Origin: Croceivirga sp. | GTDB lineage: Bacteria; Bacteroidota; Bacteroidia; Flavobacteriales; Flavobacteriaceae | NCBI GenBank assembly: GCA_028281025.1 | Contig: JANQKR010000013.1 | Location: 124,001 to 188,000 of the forward strand | Direction: 5' to 3' | Length of the DNA: 64,000 nt | In this document: one piece after another, positions 18,486-27,574 of the stretch | How the letters are laid out: every line of letters begins with the position of its first letter | Position numbering within the stretch: the stretch's first letter is position 1 | Notes under the pieces: generated by a model | What the model was told of the DNA's origin: nothing | Databases searched by the model: none | Seen by the model: the letters and a program-made list of their open reading frames with translations, nothing else | Translations under genes and position numbers: made by a program

Positions 18486-18931
18486 TGGTGGATTTTCTTT
18501 TCAATTATGGCATCCAGGGAGTATTTGCCCGAACCCAAAATGATGAGCGCAATAAACACTATGGAATAAATTAAGGGAGTATCCTGAACTTTTGCTGGAT
18601 CGGCGGCATGCACGATAAACAGTCCACTAAGGGTAATTGAGATTACAGCAAAGGAGGCCCATCGCGTAAACAGACCCAACATGACCAAAAGGGCACAACA
18701 TACATTGGCGAAAATGGCATAGTAAGCAGAAAAAGTCGGTCCAAGACCTGTAGGGTCGGGAATATGTGCCATGGTCCCCTCCAAATCCATCAACTTTGGC
18801 CATCCGTGGGTTCTTATAAGTGCAAAACTTCCAAAAAACCGCAAGAACAATAGCCCCAACCCCGAACGCGTATTGGAATGGGTCGTGGCAATTGATTTTT
18901 TTACAAATGATGTTAAAGCCTTCATTTTCAA
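18482..18931 (-). CDS. DoxX-family membrane protein
   Basis: 149 residues with four hydrophobic helices and the family pattern LLFLRFFGSFALIRTHGWPKLMDLEG ... ANVCCALLVMLGLFTRWAS ... LIILGSGKYSLDA. DoxX proteins are linked to quinone or thiol redox at the membrane in several bacteria, and related proteins occur beside SCO-type copper chaperones. The start overlaps the SCO stop by four bases and the stop overlaps the DMT start, so the three genes are coupled. A second ATG two codons in is equally possible as start. Confidence 0.85.
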   Translation of the reverse strand: MKMKALTSFVKKSIATTHSNTRSGLGLLFLRFFGSFALIRTHGWPKLMDLEGTMAHIPDPTGLGPTFSAYYAIFANVCCALLVMLGLFTRWASFAVISITLSGLFIVHAADPAKVQDTPLIYSIVFIALIILGSGKYSLDAIIEKKIHQ

Positions 18932-19533
18932 AGTGTTTTTAATAGTTTTTCAATGTCGGTTATGAGACGTTGTGTATCCGCACCATCCAGGCCATTATAG
19001 TAGCCACGTATTTGTTGATTGTGGTCGACCAGGACAAAAGTGCCATCATGAACCAGGTTTCGTTCTCCGGCAAATTCATCATCATAAGCCATGACCTTAT
19101 ACCCTTTTGAAATGGCAAAGATCCCTTCCGGATTTCCGGTCAATAACTTCCATTGGTTTTCATTGATGTTATACTTTTTGGCGTAACACGATAGTACTTC
19201 CGGACTGTCATTGGTGCCATCAATGGAAAAGGACAAAATCTCCACCTGTCCATTGCCCTGAAAATGGTCTTGAACCGTTACCAAATGGCTGGTCATCTTG
19301 GGACAAATGGTTGGACAACCCGTAAAAAAGAAGTCCACTACCTGAATTTTTTTTGGGGCCGATTTCCTATAATAGGCCCCCGTCTGAGTCACCAACGGAC
19401 TGCAATTTGGAAGTTCCACCGAAGCTTGTCCCAAAACGGGAGGTGCTTCGGTGGCATCACCAATAGTATTTTGGCAAGACCAAAGAAGGACCAGGAAAAA
19501 TCCTATCCTAAGTCCTGCACTAGGCATCTTCAT
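18928..19533 (-). CDS. SCO1/SenC-family copper chaperone lipoprotein
   Basis: 201 residues. The signal peptide ends with lipobox LLWSC (Cys about 20), so the protein is membrane-anchored outside the cytoplasm. The thioredoxin-like domain has the copper-binding FFFTGCPTICPKM (Cys about 73 and 77) and the third ligand His about 162 in LVHDGTFVLVD. SCO proteins deliver copper to CuA of cytochrome oxidase, or act as thiol reductases. Here the gene overlaps the end of a tyrosinase gene by 14 bases and no oxidase gene is present, which suggests loading of copper into the tyrosinase. That client is inferred. Confidence 0.9.
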   Translation of the reverse strand: MKMPSAGLRIGFFLVLLWSCQNTIGDATEAPPVLGQASVELPNCSPLVTQTGAYYRKSAPKKIQVVDFFFTGCPTICPKMTSHLVTVQDHFQGNGQVEILSFSIDGTNDSPEVLSCYAKKYNINENQWKLLTGNPEGIFAISKGYKVMAYDDEFAGERNLVHDGTFVLVDHNQQIRGYYNGLDGADTQRLITDIEKLLKTL

Positions 19534-20923
19534 AATTCAGTTTTAGCGAAATGTTCTCCAACTTCAATATTTCGTTGGGAATATTTCGATTGGGCAGGGG
19601 AACCGGCTGAAAGACTACTTGTATGTCTTTTTCGGCCTCAATGGCATCGGCAATGTCCTTCTCAATTTCTATCTGTAAATGCACCCCGTTTTGGAGCAAA
19701 ACACTATCCAGATCCAAAATGGGCAGGATGGTAAAGGTCCCGGTGTATTTGCTCTGGCGTTCCCCATTTCCATCATACTCAAAAAATACACGTGCGCAAT
19801 AGGGTTGATAGGGCAATTGTGCCCTTTCAAAGTGTAAGATCACATGGGTACGCTCCTTGTTCACCATTTCCGTATAAATGGCATCGGTCTGTGACGTATT
19901 TAAGTTCAACGGGGCCACACAGTCCACTTGTGAGGCTTCCCTAACAGGTTTGTCCGCTTCCTCATAGGGGTTACAGAAGGTTGGGTTCAAATCCAGATCG
20001 TGGAAGGTATAGCCCAAATCCTCGGTATTCAACAACTCCTTGATCTTAAAAGCTACAGGCGTGCCATTTCCATCGGTGGCGAACAAACGTTTTTCCAACC
20101 ATTCCGCATCTTCCGGCAATGTATTGTTTGGGCTGTAGGTTTGCCATGCTTCCCAAATACGGTCGCAATTACCATGGTGGGCGTAGAAAATGGGGTCAAA
20201 ACCGGATTCGGTAAAAGTGGCCATCTGTCCGCCGATCCAGTTATGGATATTGTTATGGAACGATTGCTCCGCCAAACCATCCAACTGGGCTTCACCGCGT
20301 TTTTTGATTGCTGGATAACCTCCAAAGGTTTTGTAGTGTTCCGCCCGAAATCCAGCACCAACATTGATAAAATCCTTGGGAACCTCATCGGTAGCCTTGA
20401 CCATTCGTGTTACATTGTACAACGGATTGCTTTCATCTCCCCAGTAGTGCTCCGGAATATAATTGAATTTGGTCCAGTCCCAATAGTGCAGTGCCAGGGT
20501 TGGTTCTTGCACCGCTTTTTGTAGTTTCTGCTCCATGGACCAGAGATACAAACGGTGCCAGGGCCATACATACCAATTGTAGTGTACTTGGTTGGCGTAA
20601 ATACTGGTGGCGCAAAAAGTGGCGTGCAACATTCCTTGGGCCTGCCATCCGGATGGGTCCAGGGGTGAAACTTCTGAACGCTTTTTTAAGATATTGAGGG
20701 CATCTTTAAAAACTTTGATCTCCGCATCATCAACGGGAATGTCGGCGATGTTCCTTCGAACGGCCAAATTGCCGCTCGATCTTGCTCCTGTCTTTTCCTG
20801 TGGCCCGGTTCCGTTTTTACACCCACTGACCGCTGTGGCTGCAAGGGGAAGGGCAGAAAGTCCCAAAGTGGACCAACCCATTTTTTTTAGAAAATCCCGG
20901 CGCTGCGGGTGATTCATTTTCAT
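19520..20923 (-). CDS. Tat-exported tyrosinase/polyphenol oxidase (type-3 copper)
   Basis: 467 residues. Tat-type leader with RRDFLKK and a hydrophobic stretch ending near SGC. CuA site: LHATFC (His about 100), VHYNW (about 114) and WPWHRLYL (about 123); Cys about 104 is placed like the thioether cysteine of plant polyphenol oxidases. CuB site: FHNNIHNW (His about 223 and 227) and FYAHHGNCDRIWEAW (about 249). The region after about residue 320 resembles the C-terminal shielding domain of plant-type enzymes. It should oxidise phenols to quinones in the envelope. It overlaps the SCO gene by 14 bases, and a terminator separates it from yceI. Confidence 0.88.
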   Translation of the reverse strand: MKMNHPQRRDFLKKMGWSTLGLSALPLAATAVSGCKNGTGPQEKTGARSSGNLAVRRNIADIPVDDAEIKVFKDALNILKKRSEVSPLDPSGWQAQGMLHATFCATSIYANQVHYNWYVWPWHRLYLWSMEQKLQKAVQEPTLALHYWDWTKFNYIPEHYWGDESNPLYNVTRMVKATDEVPKDFINVGAGFRAEHYKTFGGYPAIKKRGEAQLDGLAEQSFHNNIHNWIGGQMATFTESGFDPIFYAHHGNCDRIWEAWQTYSPNNTLPEDAEWLEKRLFATDGNGTPVAFKIKELLNTEDLGYTFHDLDLNPTFCNPYEEADKPVREASQVDCVAPLNLNTSQTDAIYTEMVNKERTHVILHFERAQLPYQPYCARVFFEYDGNGERQSKYTGTFTILPILDLDSVLLQNGVHLQIEIEKDIADAIEAEKDIQVVFQPVPLPNRNIPNEILKLENISLKLNYEDA

Positions 20924-20941
20924 TGGTGATTCGATTTAAAG

Positions 20942-20970
20942 AAAACGGGCGGTCTTGGACCGCCCGTTTT
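20942..20970 (-). terminator. Intrinsic terminator after the YceI gene
   Basis: AAAACGGGCGGTC, loop TTG, GACCGCCCGTTTT: a perfect 13-base stem with T-rich flank, nine bases beyond the YceI stop on the minus strand. It would limit read-through into the tyrosinase operon. Confidence 0.85.
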
Positions 20971-20979
20971 GGGTTTGGT

Positions 20980-21504
20980 TTATTCTTGAATGAACTGTAG
21001 GTCGATGACCAATTTTACCTGTTCGGCAACCACAACGCTTCCCGCTTCGGTAACCGCACTCCAGGCAAGGCCAAAATCCTTTCGGTTCAGCGTGCCGGTA
21101 ATTTCAAATCCAGCCTTGGTTTGGCCGTAAGGGTCAACCGCTATGCCGTTAAATTCCACATTCAACGCAATGCTTTTGGTGATACCACGAATGGTCAGAT
21201 CACCCATCATTTTTTCGCCGTCAAAGGCCGTTGAGGTAAAGGTCATTTCAGGATACGCCTCCGCATTGAAAAAGTCATTTGACCTTAAGTGGTTGTCCCT
21301 ATCGGCATTTTTGGTATTGATGCTCCCTACGGTTGCCACGAAATCAAATTCCGCATCCTTAAAATCGTCCGATGCCGTGGTCACGGTGGCGTTGAAATCC
21401 TCAAAGTGGCCCGTTACCGTTGAAATCATCATGTGTTTTACCTTAAACCCAATCTCCGAGTGGGCGGTATCCAAATTCCATTTTGTTTTTACTACTGTTT
21501 CCAT
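20980..21504 (-). CDS. YceI-family lipid-binding protein
   Basis: 174 residues without a signal peptide. It shows the full YceI pattern: WNLDTAHSEIGFKVKHMMISTVTGHFEDF (about 7-35), FVATVGSINTKNADRDNHLRSNDFFNAEAYPEMTF (about 54-90), LTIRGITKSI and AGFEITGTLNRKDFGLAW. The fold is a lipocalin-like barrel that binds polyprenyl chains such as quinones; cytosolic members exist and are widespread. A strong terminator follows, so it may be its own unit despite standing at the head of the tyrosinase cluster. Confidence 0.92.
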   Translation of the reverse strand: METVVKTKWNLDTAHSEIGFKVKHMMISTVTGHFEDFNATVTTASDDFKDAEFDFVATVGSINTKNADRDNHLRSNDFFNAEAYPEMTFTSTAFDGEKMMGDLTIRGITKSIALNVEFNGIAVDPYGQTKAGFEITGTLNRKDFGLAWSAVTEAGSVVVAEQVKLVIDLQFIQE

Positions 21505-21544
21505 AGTATATGATTTTTATAAATTGTTGTTTTAAAGAATATGT

Positions 21545-23380
21545 TTAACTCAAATACAGTTTTCTAAAGTCCCCTGTACGATATAGCGGAGACCAATCTG
21601 GCGCAACATCGGGCAGTGGTGCCGGTGCATACCTTTCAAAAGCATCGTATGCGTGCACTACGGTACCCCCAACAGCGGTCAACTTGGCATGCGTACGGGG
21701 TATCAAGGCATCCGGTACTTCCATAACATCTTGGTTGAGGATGGTAAAATCGGCCAATTGCCCTTCTTTAATGGCACCTTTACGCCCTTCATCCCCTGTA
21801 AACCACGCAGATCCCGTTGTCCATAATTTGATGGCTTCCTCCCTGGTCAGAATATTATCTTCCCCGTACATCTGTCTTCCTCCCCTGGATTGCCCTGTGG
21901 CCAACCAATGGATTGAGTACCATGGGTTGTACGAACTAACACGAGTGGCATCAGTTCCACCACCGACGGGAATGCCCATTTTCAACATCTTTTTGATCGG
22001 TGGGGTTTGCGCTAATTTGGCTGCTCCATACCTCATGACGAAGTCTTCGGCCTGGTAAGCAATTCTGTTTTGAATGGCCACGCCCATGTTGAGTTTGGCG
22101 ATACGTTCCAACGTTTTTTCAGAGAAAGTTTCGCCATGATCGATAAATGTGCCCTTTGGTAGCTTGCCATCACCGGCTGCTGCAACCTCTTCGTAGATAT
22201 CCAATAGGATCTCTGCCGATTCGTTGTATGTGATATGTTGTCTCCATGGCCAATTGTTCTCTGCCAACAGTTTATAAATAGGCATGGCTACCTCCTTGAC
22301 ATTGGATTCCAGATTAGGACGTTCTTGGGCAAAAATTTCATAATCATAGGCTGCCCATGCAATATTTTCACCCCCACCAATGAATCGGTACATATCATCA
22401 CCATCACCCGGTTTTATCATCCCTATCCACTTTTTATAGTCCTCATATTCACGTCCTCCAACTTGAGGAAAAGTGTGGATACCAACCCTTACGGTAGACA
22501 ACCCTTGTTTATGGACATCACCTATTACATCATACGCATCAGGATACTGCATACCGCCACCTCCGGCATCAGAAATAGAGGTAAGGCCCAATACATTCAT
22601 TTCATTCATAAAATGACGGGTACCCAGTATTTGTTGTTCCTTGGATTTTGCAGGTAATTTGGTCAATGTTTTATACATGATCAAGCCAGAAGGGGCCGCT
22701 GTAATGATACCTGTAGCCCTACCATATCTGTCTTTTTCTATCCTTCCTTTGTAGTAGAGGTCAATAGGTTCACTATCATAGTTTAAAACTTCAACAGCCT
22801 TTTTGTTCAACATGCCGTAGGCATAGAGGTAAAAAATGTAAACCGGATGGTTAGGGGCCACCTTATTTATTTCCTCTAAGGTTGGCATGCGTTTTTCTTT
22901 GAACTGTTCCCATGAAAAGCCGCCAACCACTCTTATCCACTGTCCTTTTGGCGTGTGCCTCACCTCTTCGGCGAGCATGGCCAGGGCTTCCTCCACAGAA
23001 GTCACCCAATCCCATCGCAACTCCAAACCATAATGCAATCCTTCACGAACACCATGGGTGTGGGAATCATTTAAACCCGGTATTACCCTATGGTTTTTTG
23101 CATCAATAACTTTGGTATTTCGCCCTATGAGTTCAGAGACGGCGTTATTGGAACCAACCCTGTAATAGACCCCATCCTTAATGGCAAATGCTTCTGCGGA
23201 AGGGGTGTTGGGGTCTATAGTGGTTACCTTGGCATTTCTTACCACTAAATCAGCAGACCCTTTAATCTGGGAAAATCCATTTCCAAGTAAAGAGGGCATA
23301 ACAAGGGTAGAGGCTCCGGCAGCGAGCGATCCTTTAAGAAAGTTCCTGCGATCGATGTATTTTTTATTTAATTTTTCCAT
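21545..23380 (-). CDS. Exported amidohydrolase, YtcJ-like (amidohydrolase_3)
   Basis: 611 residues with a Tat-type leader (DRRNFLKGSLAAGAS). The amidohydrolase body begins ADLVVRNAKVTTIDPNTPSAEAFAIKDG, with the metal pair in PGLNDSHTHG (about 100-109), later metal or catalytic residues in IDHGETFSE and PVGGGTDATRVSSYNPW, and the closing GSAWFTGDEGRKGAIKEGQLADFTILNQDV. These are typical of the YtcJ group, whose substrates are mostly unknown amides or cyclic compounds. It lies about 120 bases downstream of an exported isochorismatase-like gene on the same strand, with a hairpin in between. Confidence 0.88.
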   Translation of the reverse strand: MEKLNKKYIDRRNFLKGSLAAGASTLVMPSLLGNGFSQIKGSADLVVRNAKVTTIDPNTPSAEAFAIKDGVYYRVGSNNAVSELIGRNTKVIDAKNHRVIPGLNDSHTHGVREGLHYGLELRWDWVTSVEEALAMLAEEVRHTPKGQWIRVVGGFSWEQFKEKRMPTLEEINKVAPNHPVYIFYLYAYGMLNKKAVEVLNYDSEPIDLYYKGRIEKDRYGRATGIITAAPSGLIMYKTLTKLPAKSKEQQILGTRHFMNEMNVLGLTSISDAGGGGMQYPDAYDVIGDVHKQGLSTVRVGIHTFPQVGGREYEDYKKWIGMIKPGDGDDMYRFIGGGENIAWAAYDYEIFAQERPNLESNVKEVAMPIYKLLAENNWPWRQHITYNESAEILLDIYEEVAAAGDGKLPKGTFIDHGETFSEKTLERIAKLNMGVAIQNRIAYQAEDFVMRYGAAKLAQTPPIKKMLKMGIPVGGGTDATRVSSYNPWYSIHWLATGQSRGGRQMYGEDNILTREEAIKLWTTGSAWFTGDEGRKGAIKEGQLADFTILNQDVMEVPDALIPRTHAKLTAVGGTVVHAYDAFERYAPAPLPDVAPDWSPLYRTGDFRKLYLS

Positions 23381-23463
23381 GGTGTTTTTTGATAATTGTT
23401 ATGGTGAATGCAAGTGTTCGTTAGAATGATTTTTGTTTCGCTATTTCAGGGCGAATTAAATTC

Positions 23464-23496
23464 ACCCGCCATCGGCTTTGATTTTCGATAGCGGGT
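23464..23496. terminator. Hairpin between isochorismatase and amidohydrolase genes
   Basis: ACCCGCCATCG paired with CGATAGCGGGT around an 11-base loop, one unpaired base per arm. The T-run follows on the plus strand, so it is a good terminator only in that direction, where no gene ends. It may instead act as an attenuator or mRNA-stability hairpin on the minus strand. Confidence 0.5.
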
Positions 23497-23501
23497 CTTT
23501 T

Positions 23502-24251
23502 TTAATGATTGCCTTCGCCTTCTTTGGCCCATTTTTGCATGGTCTTGATGTAATCAATACCCAAACCATAGGCCCCACCATATCTTTTGGCAAGCTCGTT
23601 CACCTGTATATATTGATCGGAGCGCGCCCAATCCCTGTAGACTTCCAACATATATTGCATTGAAGTCATCGGAATGACTCCGGCCTGGATCATTCTCGCC
23701 ATGGCCATATCATGTGCCTCTTGTGATACGGCTCCAGAGGCGTCGGAGATAACATAGACTTCGTAACCATCTTCAAGAGCCGACAAGGCAGCAAGATTGA
23801 TACATACTTCCGTCCAAAGACCAGCCATTACGAGTTTTTTCTTTCCAGTAGCTTCAACGGCTTTCACAAAATTCTTGTCTTCCCAAGAGTTCATGGTCGT
23901 TCTATCGATGTAGGTCGACTCATCGGGGTAGTACTCCCTGATTTCTGGGAAAATCGGGCCCGAAAACTGTTTTTCGGCCACTGTGGTAATAATCGTGGGC
24001 ACTTCAAAAAGTTTTGATGCGCCGGCAAGTAAACCGGCATTGTTGCGCAATTCCTCAATAGGCTGCGATTCTACCGCAAATGCCATTTGACCTTCATGAT
24101 CGATAAGAAGCAAGGCATGGTTTCCTGGATGCAATACTTGCTCCGCTGCATTTGCCGGATCATTTACTGGATTTGGGGCGTATTGCGTCCATTGTCCAAA
24201 GGTTAGGGCACTTACAAATAGTGCTAACATGAATACATTAAAGGTTCTCAT
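23502..24251 (-). CDS. Exported isochorismatase-family hydrolase (YcaC-like)
   Basis: About 249 residues from the ATG at 24251, which directly precedes the signal peptide (MRTFNVFMLALFVSALTFGQ); an ATG 21 bases earlier is also in frame. The cysteine-hydrolase triad is visible: Asp in ALLLIDHEGQM, Lys in the EDKNFV region, and nucleophile Cys in MAGLWTEVCINLAAL. The pattern GLWTEVC..LAALSALEDGYEVYVISDASGAVS is characteristic of YcaC. Most homologues are cytosolic, so the clear signal peptide is notable. Located between the pirin and amidohydrolase genes, all exported. Substrate unknown. Confidence 0.87.
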   Translation of the reverse strand: MRTFNVFMLALFVSALTFGQWTQYAPNPVNDPANAAEQVLHPGNHALLLIDHEGQMAFAVESQPIEELRNNAGLLAGASKLFEVPTIITTVAEKQFSGPIFPEIREYYPDESTYIDRTTMNSWEDKNFVKAVEATGKKKLVMAGLWTEVCINLAALSALEDGYEVYVISDASGAVSQEAHDMAMARMIQAGVIPMTSMQYMLEVYRDWARSDQYIQVNELAKRYGGAYGLGIDYIKTMQKWAKEGEGNH

Positions 24252-24345
24252 TTTAAGTTTAATTAGTGTCATTTTTGACTGTTATACGTGTTTTAAATTT
24301 TCTTTTTTGGTCCCTTTTGTTATTGGGTAACTGTTCAACACTTAT

Positions 24346-25221
24346 TTAAAGCTCCATAGGGACTTCCATCAGCAGCAACTCGGTATTGGCATCGGCCGAG
24401 ATTTCCAGATTTTCGATATCCCAGAGTCCAAAGCCGTCCCTTTTTTCCAGTTGTTGGCCGTTGATGGTCACCTTCCCTTCAAGGACAAAAGCATATACCC
24501 CATTATTCCCAGCATCGTTCACTTGATAATTCAATGATTTTCCTTCTTCCAAAGAAGTCATATGGAACCATGCGTTTTGGTGGATCCATACCCCGGCATC
24601 ATCCGCATTTGGGGAAAGGATTTGTTGTAACGTATTTTTTCTGTCCTCCAGATTAAGGGTAATCTGATCATATCTCGGTTCAACTCCCTGCTTATTGGGA
24701 ACTACCCAGATTTGGAGAAATTTTACCTCTTTGTTCTTATTGGCGTTGTACTCGCTGTGAAGGATTCCGGTCCCTGCACTCATCACTTGTACATCGCCCT
24801 GTTTAATGATCGCGGAAGTACCCATACTGTCCTTGTGTTCCAAATCGCCTTCCAGCGGAATGGAAATGATTTCCATATTGTTGTGCGGATGGGTACCAAA
24901 ACCCATTCCAGCGGAGACCACGTCATCATTCAATACCCGAAGTACGCCGAAATTCATTCGCTCGGGATTGTAGTAGTTGGCAAAACTGAACGAGTGGTGG
25001 GACTTTAACCAACCATGGTTGGCCTTACCCCTGGTATCTGCCTTATGTAATACGGTAGTTGCTGTTTTTGTTTCCATTGTTTTAATGTGATTAAATCCTA
25101 TTTGTTTGACATTTGTTCCATGATCCGAAGAAGGGCCCGAAGCCTTGAGATAGTTGCCCACTCCAAGTGCGGCTAAAATCCCTCCCCAAGACAGCTGTTG
25201 TAAAAAATCCTTTCGTTTCAC
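24346..25221 (-). CDS. Pirin-family protein with an N-terminal export-type leader
   Basis: 291 residues. The pirin bicupin proper begins at about residue 49 (METKTATTVLHKADTRG); its metal site is FGTHPHNNMEIISIPLEG with the later Glu/His in SAGTGILHSEYN. About 48 extra residues precede it: MKRKDFLQQLSWGGILAALGVG looks like a Tat leader with KR in place of RR, then a linker. Pirins are usually nuclear or cytosolic (quercetinase or redox regulators). A start at 25077 would give a plain cytosolic pirin, but the upstream codons read as a leader and a sigma-54 promoter sits just before them. It heads the row with the isochorismatase and amidohydrolase genes. Confidence 0.85.
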   Translation of the reverse strand: MKRKDFLQQLSWGGILAALGVGNYLKASGPSSDHGTNVKQIGFNHIKTMETKTATTVLHKADTRGKANHGWLKSHHSFSFANYYNPERMNFGVLRVLNDDVVSAGMGFGTHPHNNMEIISIPLEGDLEHKDSMGTSAIIKQGDVQVMSAGTGILHSEYNANKNKEVKFLQIWVVPNKQGVEPRYDQITLNLEDRKNTLQQILSPNADDAGVWIHQNAWFHMTSLEEGKSLNYQVNDAGNNGVYAFVLEGKVTINGQQLEKRDGFGLWDIENLEISADANTELLLMEVPMEL

Positions 25222-25251
25222 GTTTTTGTTTTTTTTGATGCCATACTATAG

Positions 25252-25266
25252 GCCAATGCTGTGCCA
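25252..25266 (-). promoter_or_regulatory. Putative sigma-54 (-24/-12) promoter of the pirin gene
   Basis: Read on the minus strand: TGGCAC, five bases, TGGC, against the consensus TGGCAC-N5-TTGC. The GG of -24 and GC of -12 are both present at the correct spacing, with one mismatch. The predicted start of transcription is about 20 bases before the pirin ATG at 25221. A sigma-54 activator gene is divergent on the other side. Confidence 0.65.
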
Positions 25267-25393
25267 AAAACGTATCTAATTGAATTACAATGTTTTAAAA
25301 GGATCTGAAGAATTAAACTTTTACCCTTAATTGTAGACTTTTCTGTTATATGAGAAAAATTATGTTTATTTTAACAGCAAAAACTTTAAACAA

Positions 25394-27520
25394 ATGAGTG
25401 AGGATATTCCTTTTCAGGTCTTCAGGGAGCAATTTTTTAAAAACCTTCCTTATAAAATTATGTGGATGGACGAGTCCGGCAAGATCATTTATGCCAACAG
25501 CAAATTTTTAAAACGTTTGGGCTATACCCGAAAAGAGGTCGAAAAGCTTAGCATATTTGATATAAATCCCACCTCCACACAGGAAAGTTGGCAAACCCAT
25601 TGGCAAAAAGTACGCGAGGAAGGCGTGTATAGCTTTAAGGCCGTTCATCAAACCAAAAAGGGTGAATTCTATGATGTGGAGATTTCTTCCCATTTTTTCT
25701 CAAATAATGGAAAAGAAATCATAGCGGCCATTGTCAACGACATTTCCGAATCGAGCTTTTACAAAAATCTATTGAACCACGCCGAACGGATGGCCAATGT
25801 TGGAGGATGGAAACTGAACCTGCAGGACGGTTCCCTGGTGGTTACCAAACAGGCCCTTGAGATTTTTGAAACCGATAACAAAGAAGACCTCTTACCGGGA
25901 AAAGTGATCCATTTGTTCCAGGAATCGGAGGAACTCAAAACCTTATTGAGCAAGGCCATACGTAACGGTGCCTCTTATGATGTGGTCCTGACCATTACTA
26001 GTGTTGCAGCGCATTCAAAATACATCCGTTGCGTAACCGAACCCATTGTACAAAAGGATAAAATCGTCAAAATCATTGGTACCTATCAAGATGTCACCCC
26101 CCAAAAAGAACATGAATTGGGATTAAAACTTTACAAAGAGATCATTGACAACGCCCCGGATTTAATCTACATCTGGGATATCCATGGTAAATTATTGCAT
26201 TACAACGAGGCCGTTCCCAAGAATCTTGGGTATGCAAAAAGTGAGCTTAATGATTTTTATATCTATGATTTGGATGAAAAAATCACGCCGGAGTGGTGGA
26301 GGGAACATTTTATGGAACTGATCGAAAAGAAAGTGTTGAATTTGGATTGGTTGATCACGAGAAAGGACTTCACAAAATTTCCTGCCAGCATAACCGCAAA
26401 CCATTTAACATATCAAGGGCAAAACCTAAACTGTGCCATTATTAGGGATGTCACCCAAAAAAACAAAAGGGACAAGGCGCTTTTTGAAGCCCTGGAAGAA
26501 ATTAAATCCCTTAAAACACAACTCGAAATTGAAAACGAATACCTGAAGGAGGAAATAAAGCAGGAGGTAAATTTTGATAATATCATCTGCCAAAGTGATG
26601 AATATCGGGAAGTGCTTGAAAAAGTAAATCAGGTGGCCCCTACGGATACCACCGTCCTTATTACCGGTGAATCCGGGACCGGAAAGGAATTATTGGCCCG
26701 CGCCGTTCATGACAACAGCCAACGAAAGGAAAAACCATTGATAAAAGTGAATGCGGCCACATTGCCTTCCGAGCTCATTGAAAGTGAGCTGTTCGGACAC
26801 AAAAAAGGAGCCTTTACCGGCGCAACCGAAAACAAGGTGGGTAAGTTTAGCCTGGCCGACGGGGGAACGATATTTTTGGATGAAATTGGTGAGTTGCCGT
26901 TGGATTTACAACCGAAATTGTTACGTGTCATCCAGGAAGGTGAATTTGACCTTTTGGGCGGAACCAAAACGGAAAAGGTCAATGTGAGGATTGTTGCCGC
27001 CACTAATCGAAATTTGGAAAAAATGGTCAAGGATGGGAAGTTTCGGGAAGACCTTTTTTATCGCCTGAACGTCTTTCCCATTCATAACATTCCGCTTCGT
27101 GAGCGTAAGGACGACATTCCATTATTGGCGCAATACTTTTTGAAAAAATATTCCGCTCGGGCCGGTAAATCCTTTAAGCGATTGAGCAAAAAGACCATTG
27201 CTGCTTTGATGAACTACACTTTTCCAGGAAATATCCGGGAGTTGGAAAACCTTATCGAACGTGCCGTCATTATTGAAAACGGCACCATTTTGAACCCCGG
27301 CACCTGGATTCCGAACGGTGGGGCAGCGGAATTCAAGGAGGACTTCAAATCGTTTGAGGCCATGCAGCGCGATTATATCATCAAAGTGTTGGAGAAAACC
27401 AATTGGCGGGTCAGTGGCCCAAAAGGTGCCGCGGCCATTTTGGATATGAAGGACAAGACCCTTTTTGCCAAAATGAAACGATTGGGGATCGAGAAAGAAG
27501 TCCGTTTAAAAAAATCCTGA
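25394..27520 (+). CDS. PAS-containing sigma-54-dependent transcriptional activator
   Basis: 708 residues, no membrane segment. Three PAS-like modules occupy about residues 1-370 ([42 protein letters not shown]...; [28 protein letters not shown]), then a coiled coil, then the AAA+ domain with Walker A GESGTGKE (about 425), the sigma-54 contact loop GAFTGA (about 475), Walker [14 protein letters not shown] and the arginine-finger region. A Fis-type helix-turn-helix closes the protein. It activates RpoN promoters in response to a cytosolic signal, possibly redox or a small ligand. A sigma-54 promoter in the gap before the divergent pirin gene is the obvious target. Confidence 0.93.
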   Translation: MSEDIPFQVFREQFFKNLPYKIMWMDESGKIIYANSKFLKRLGYTRKEVEKLSIFDINPTSTQESWQTHWQKVREEGVYSFKAVHQTKKGEFYDVEISSHFFSNNGKEIIAAIVNDISESSFYKNLLNHAERMANVGGWKLNLQDGSLVVTKQALEIFETDNKEDLLPGKVIHLFQESEELKTLLSKAIRNGASYDVVLTITSVAAHSKYIRCVTEPIVQKDKIVKIIGTYQDVTPQKEHELGLKLYKEIIDNAPDLIYIWDIHGKLLHYNEAVPKNLGYAKSELNDFYIYDLDEKITPEWWREHFMELIEKKVLNLDWLITRKDFTKFPASITANHLTYQGQNLNCAIIRDVTQKNKRDKALFEALEEIKSLKTQLEIENEYLKEEIKQEVNFDNIICQSDEYREVLEKVNQVAPTDTTVLITGESGTGKELLARAVHDNSQRKEKPLIKVNAATLPSELIESELFGHKKGAFTGATENKVGKFSLADGGTIFLDEIGELPLDLQPKLLRVIQEGEFDLLGGTKTEKVNVRIVAATNRNLEKMVKDGKFREDLFYRLNVFPIHNIPLRERKDDIPLLAQYFLKKYSARAGKSFKRLSKKTIAALMNYTFPGNIRELENLIERAVIIENGTILNPGTWIPNGGAAEFKEDFKSFEAMQRDYIIKVLEKTNWRVSGPKGAAAILDMKDKTLFAKMKRLGIEKEVRLKKS

Positions 27521-27542
27521 TCAAAGAATTCAATAGCGCACA

Positions 27543-27573
27543 GGTAGTTTTCCATGCGTCATGGAAAACTACC
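27543..27573. terminator. Bidirectional terminator hairpin
   Basis: GGTAGTTTTCCATG, loop CGT, CATGGAAAACTACC: a perfect 14-base stem, framed by an outer GCGCA/TGCGC pair. It sits between the convergent ends of the sigma-54 activator and TonB genes. Confidence 0.8.
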
Positions 27574-27574
27574 C

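Noticed and set aside
23381-24345. Further sigma-54 promoters before the isochorismatase and amidohydrolase genes
   Set aside because: No TGGCAC-N5-TTGC-like element was found in either gap; only the pirin gene has one.
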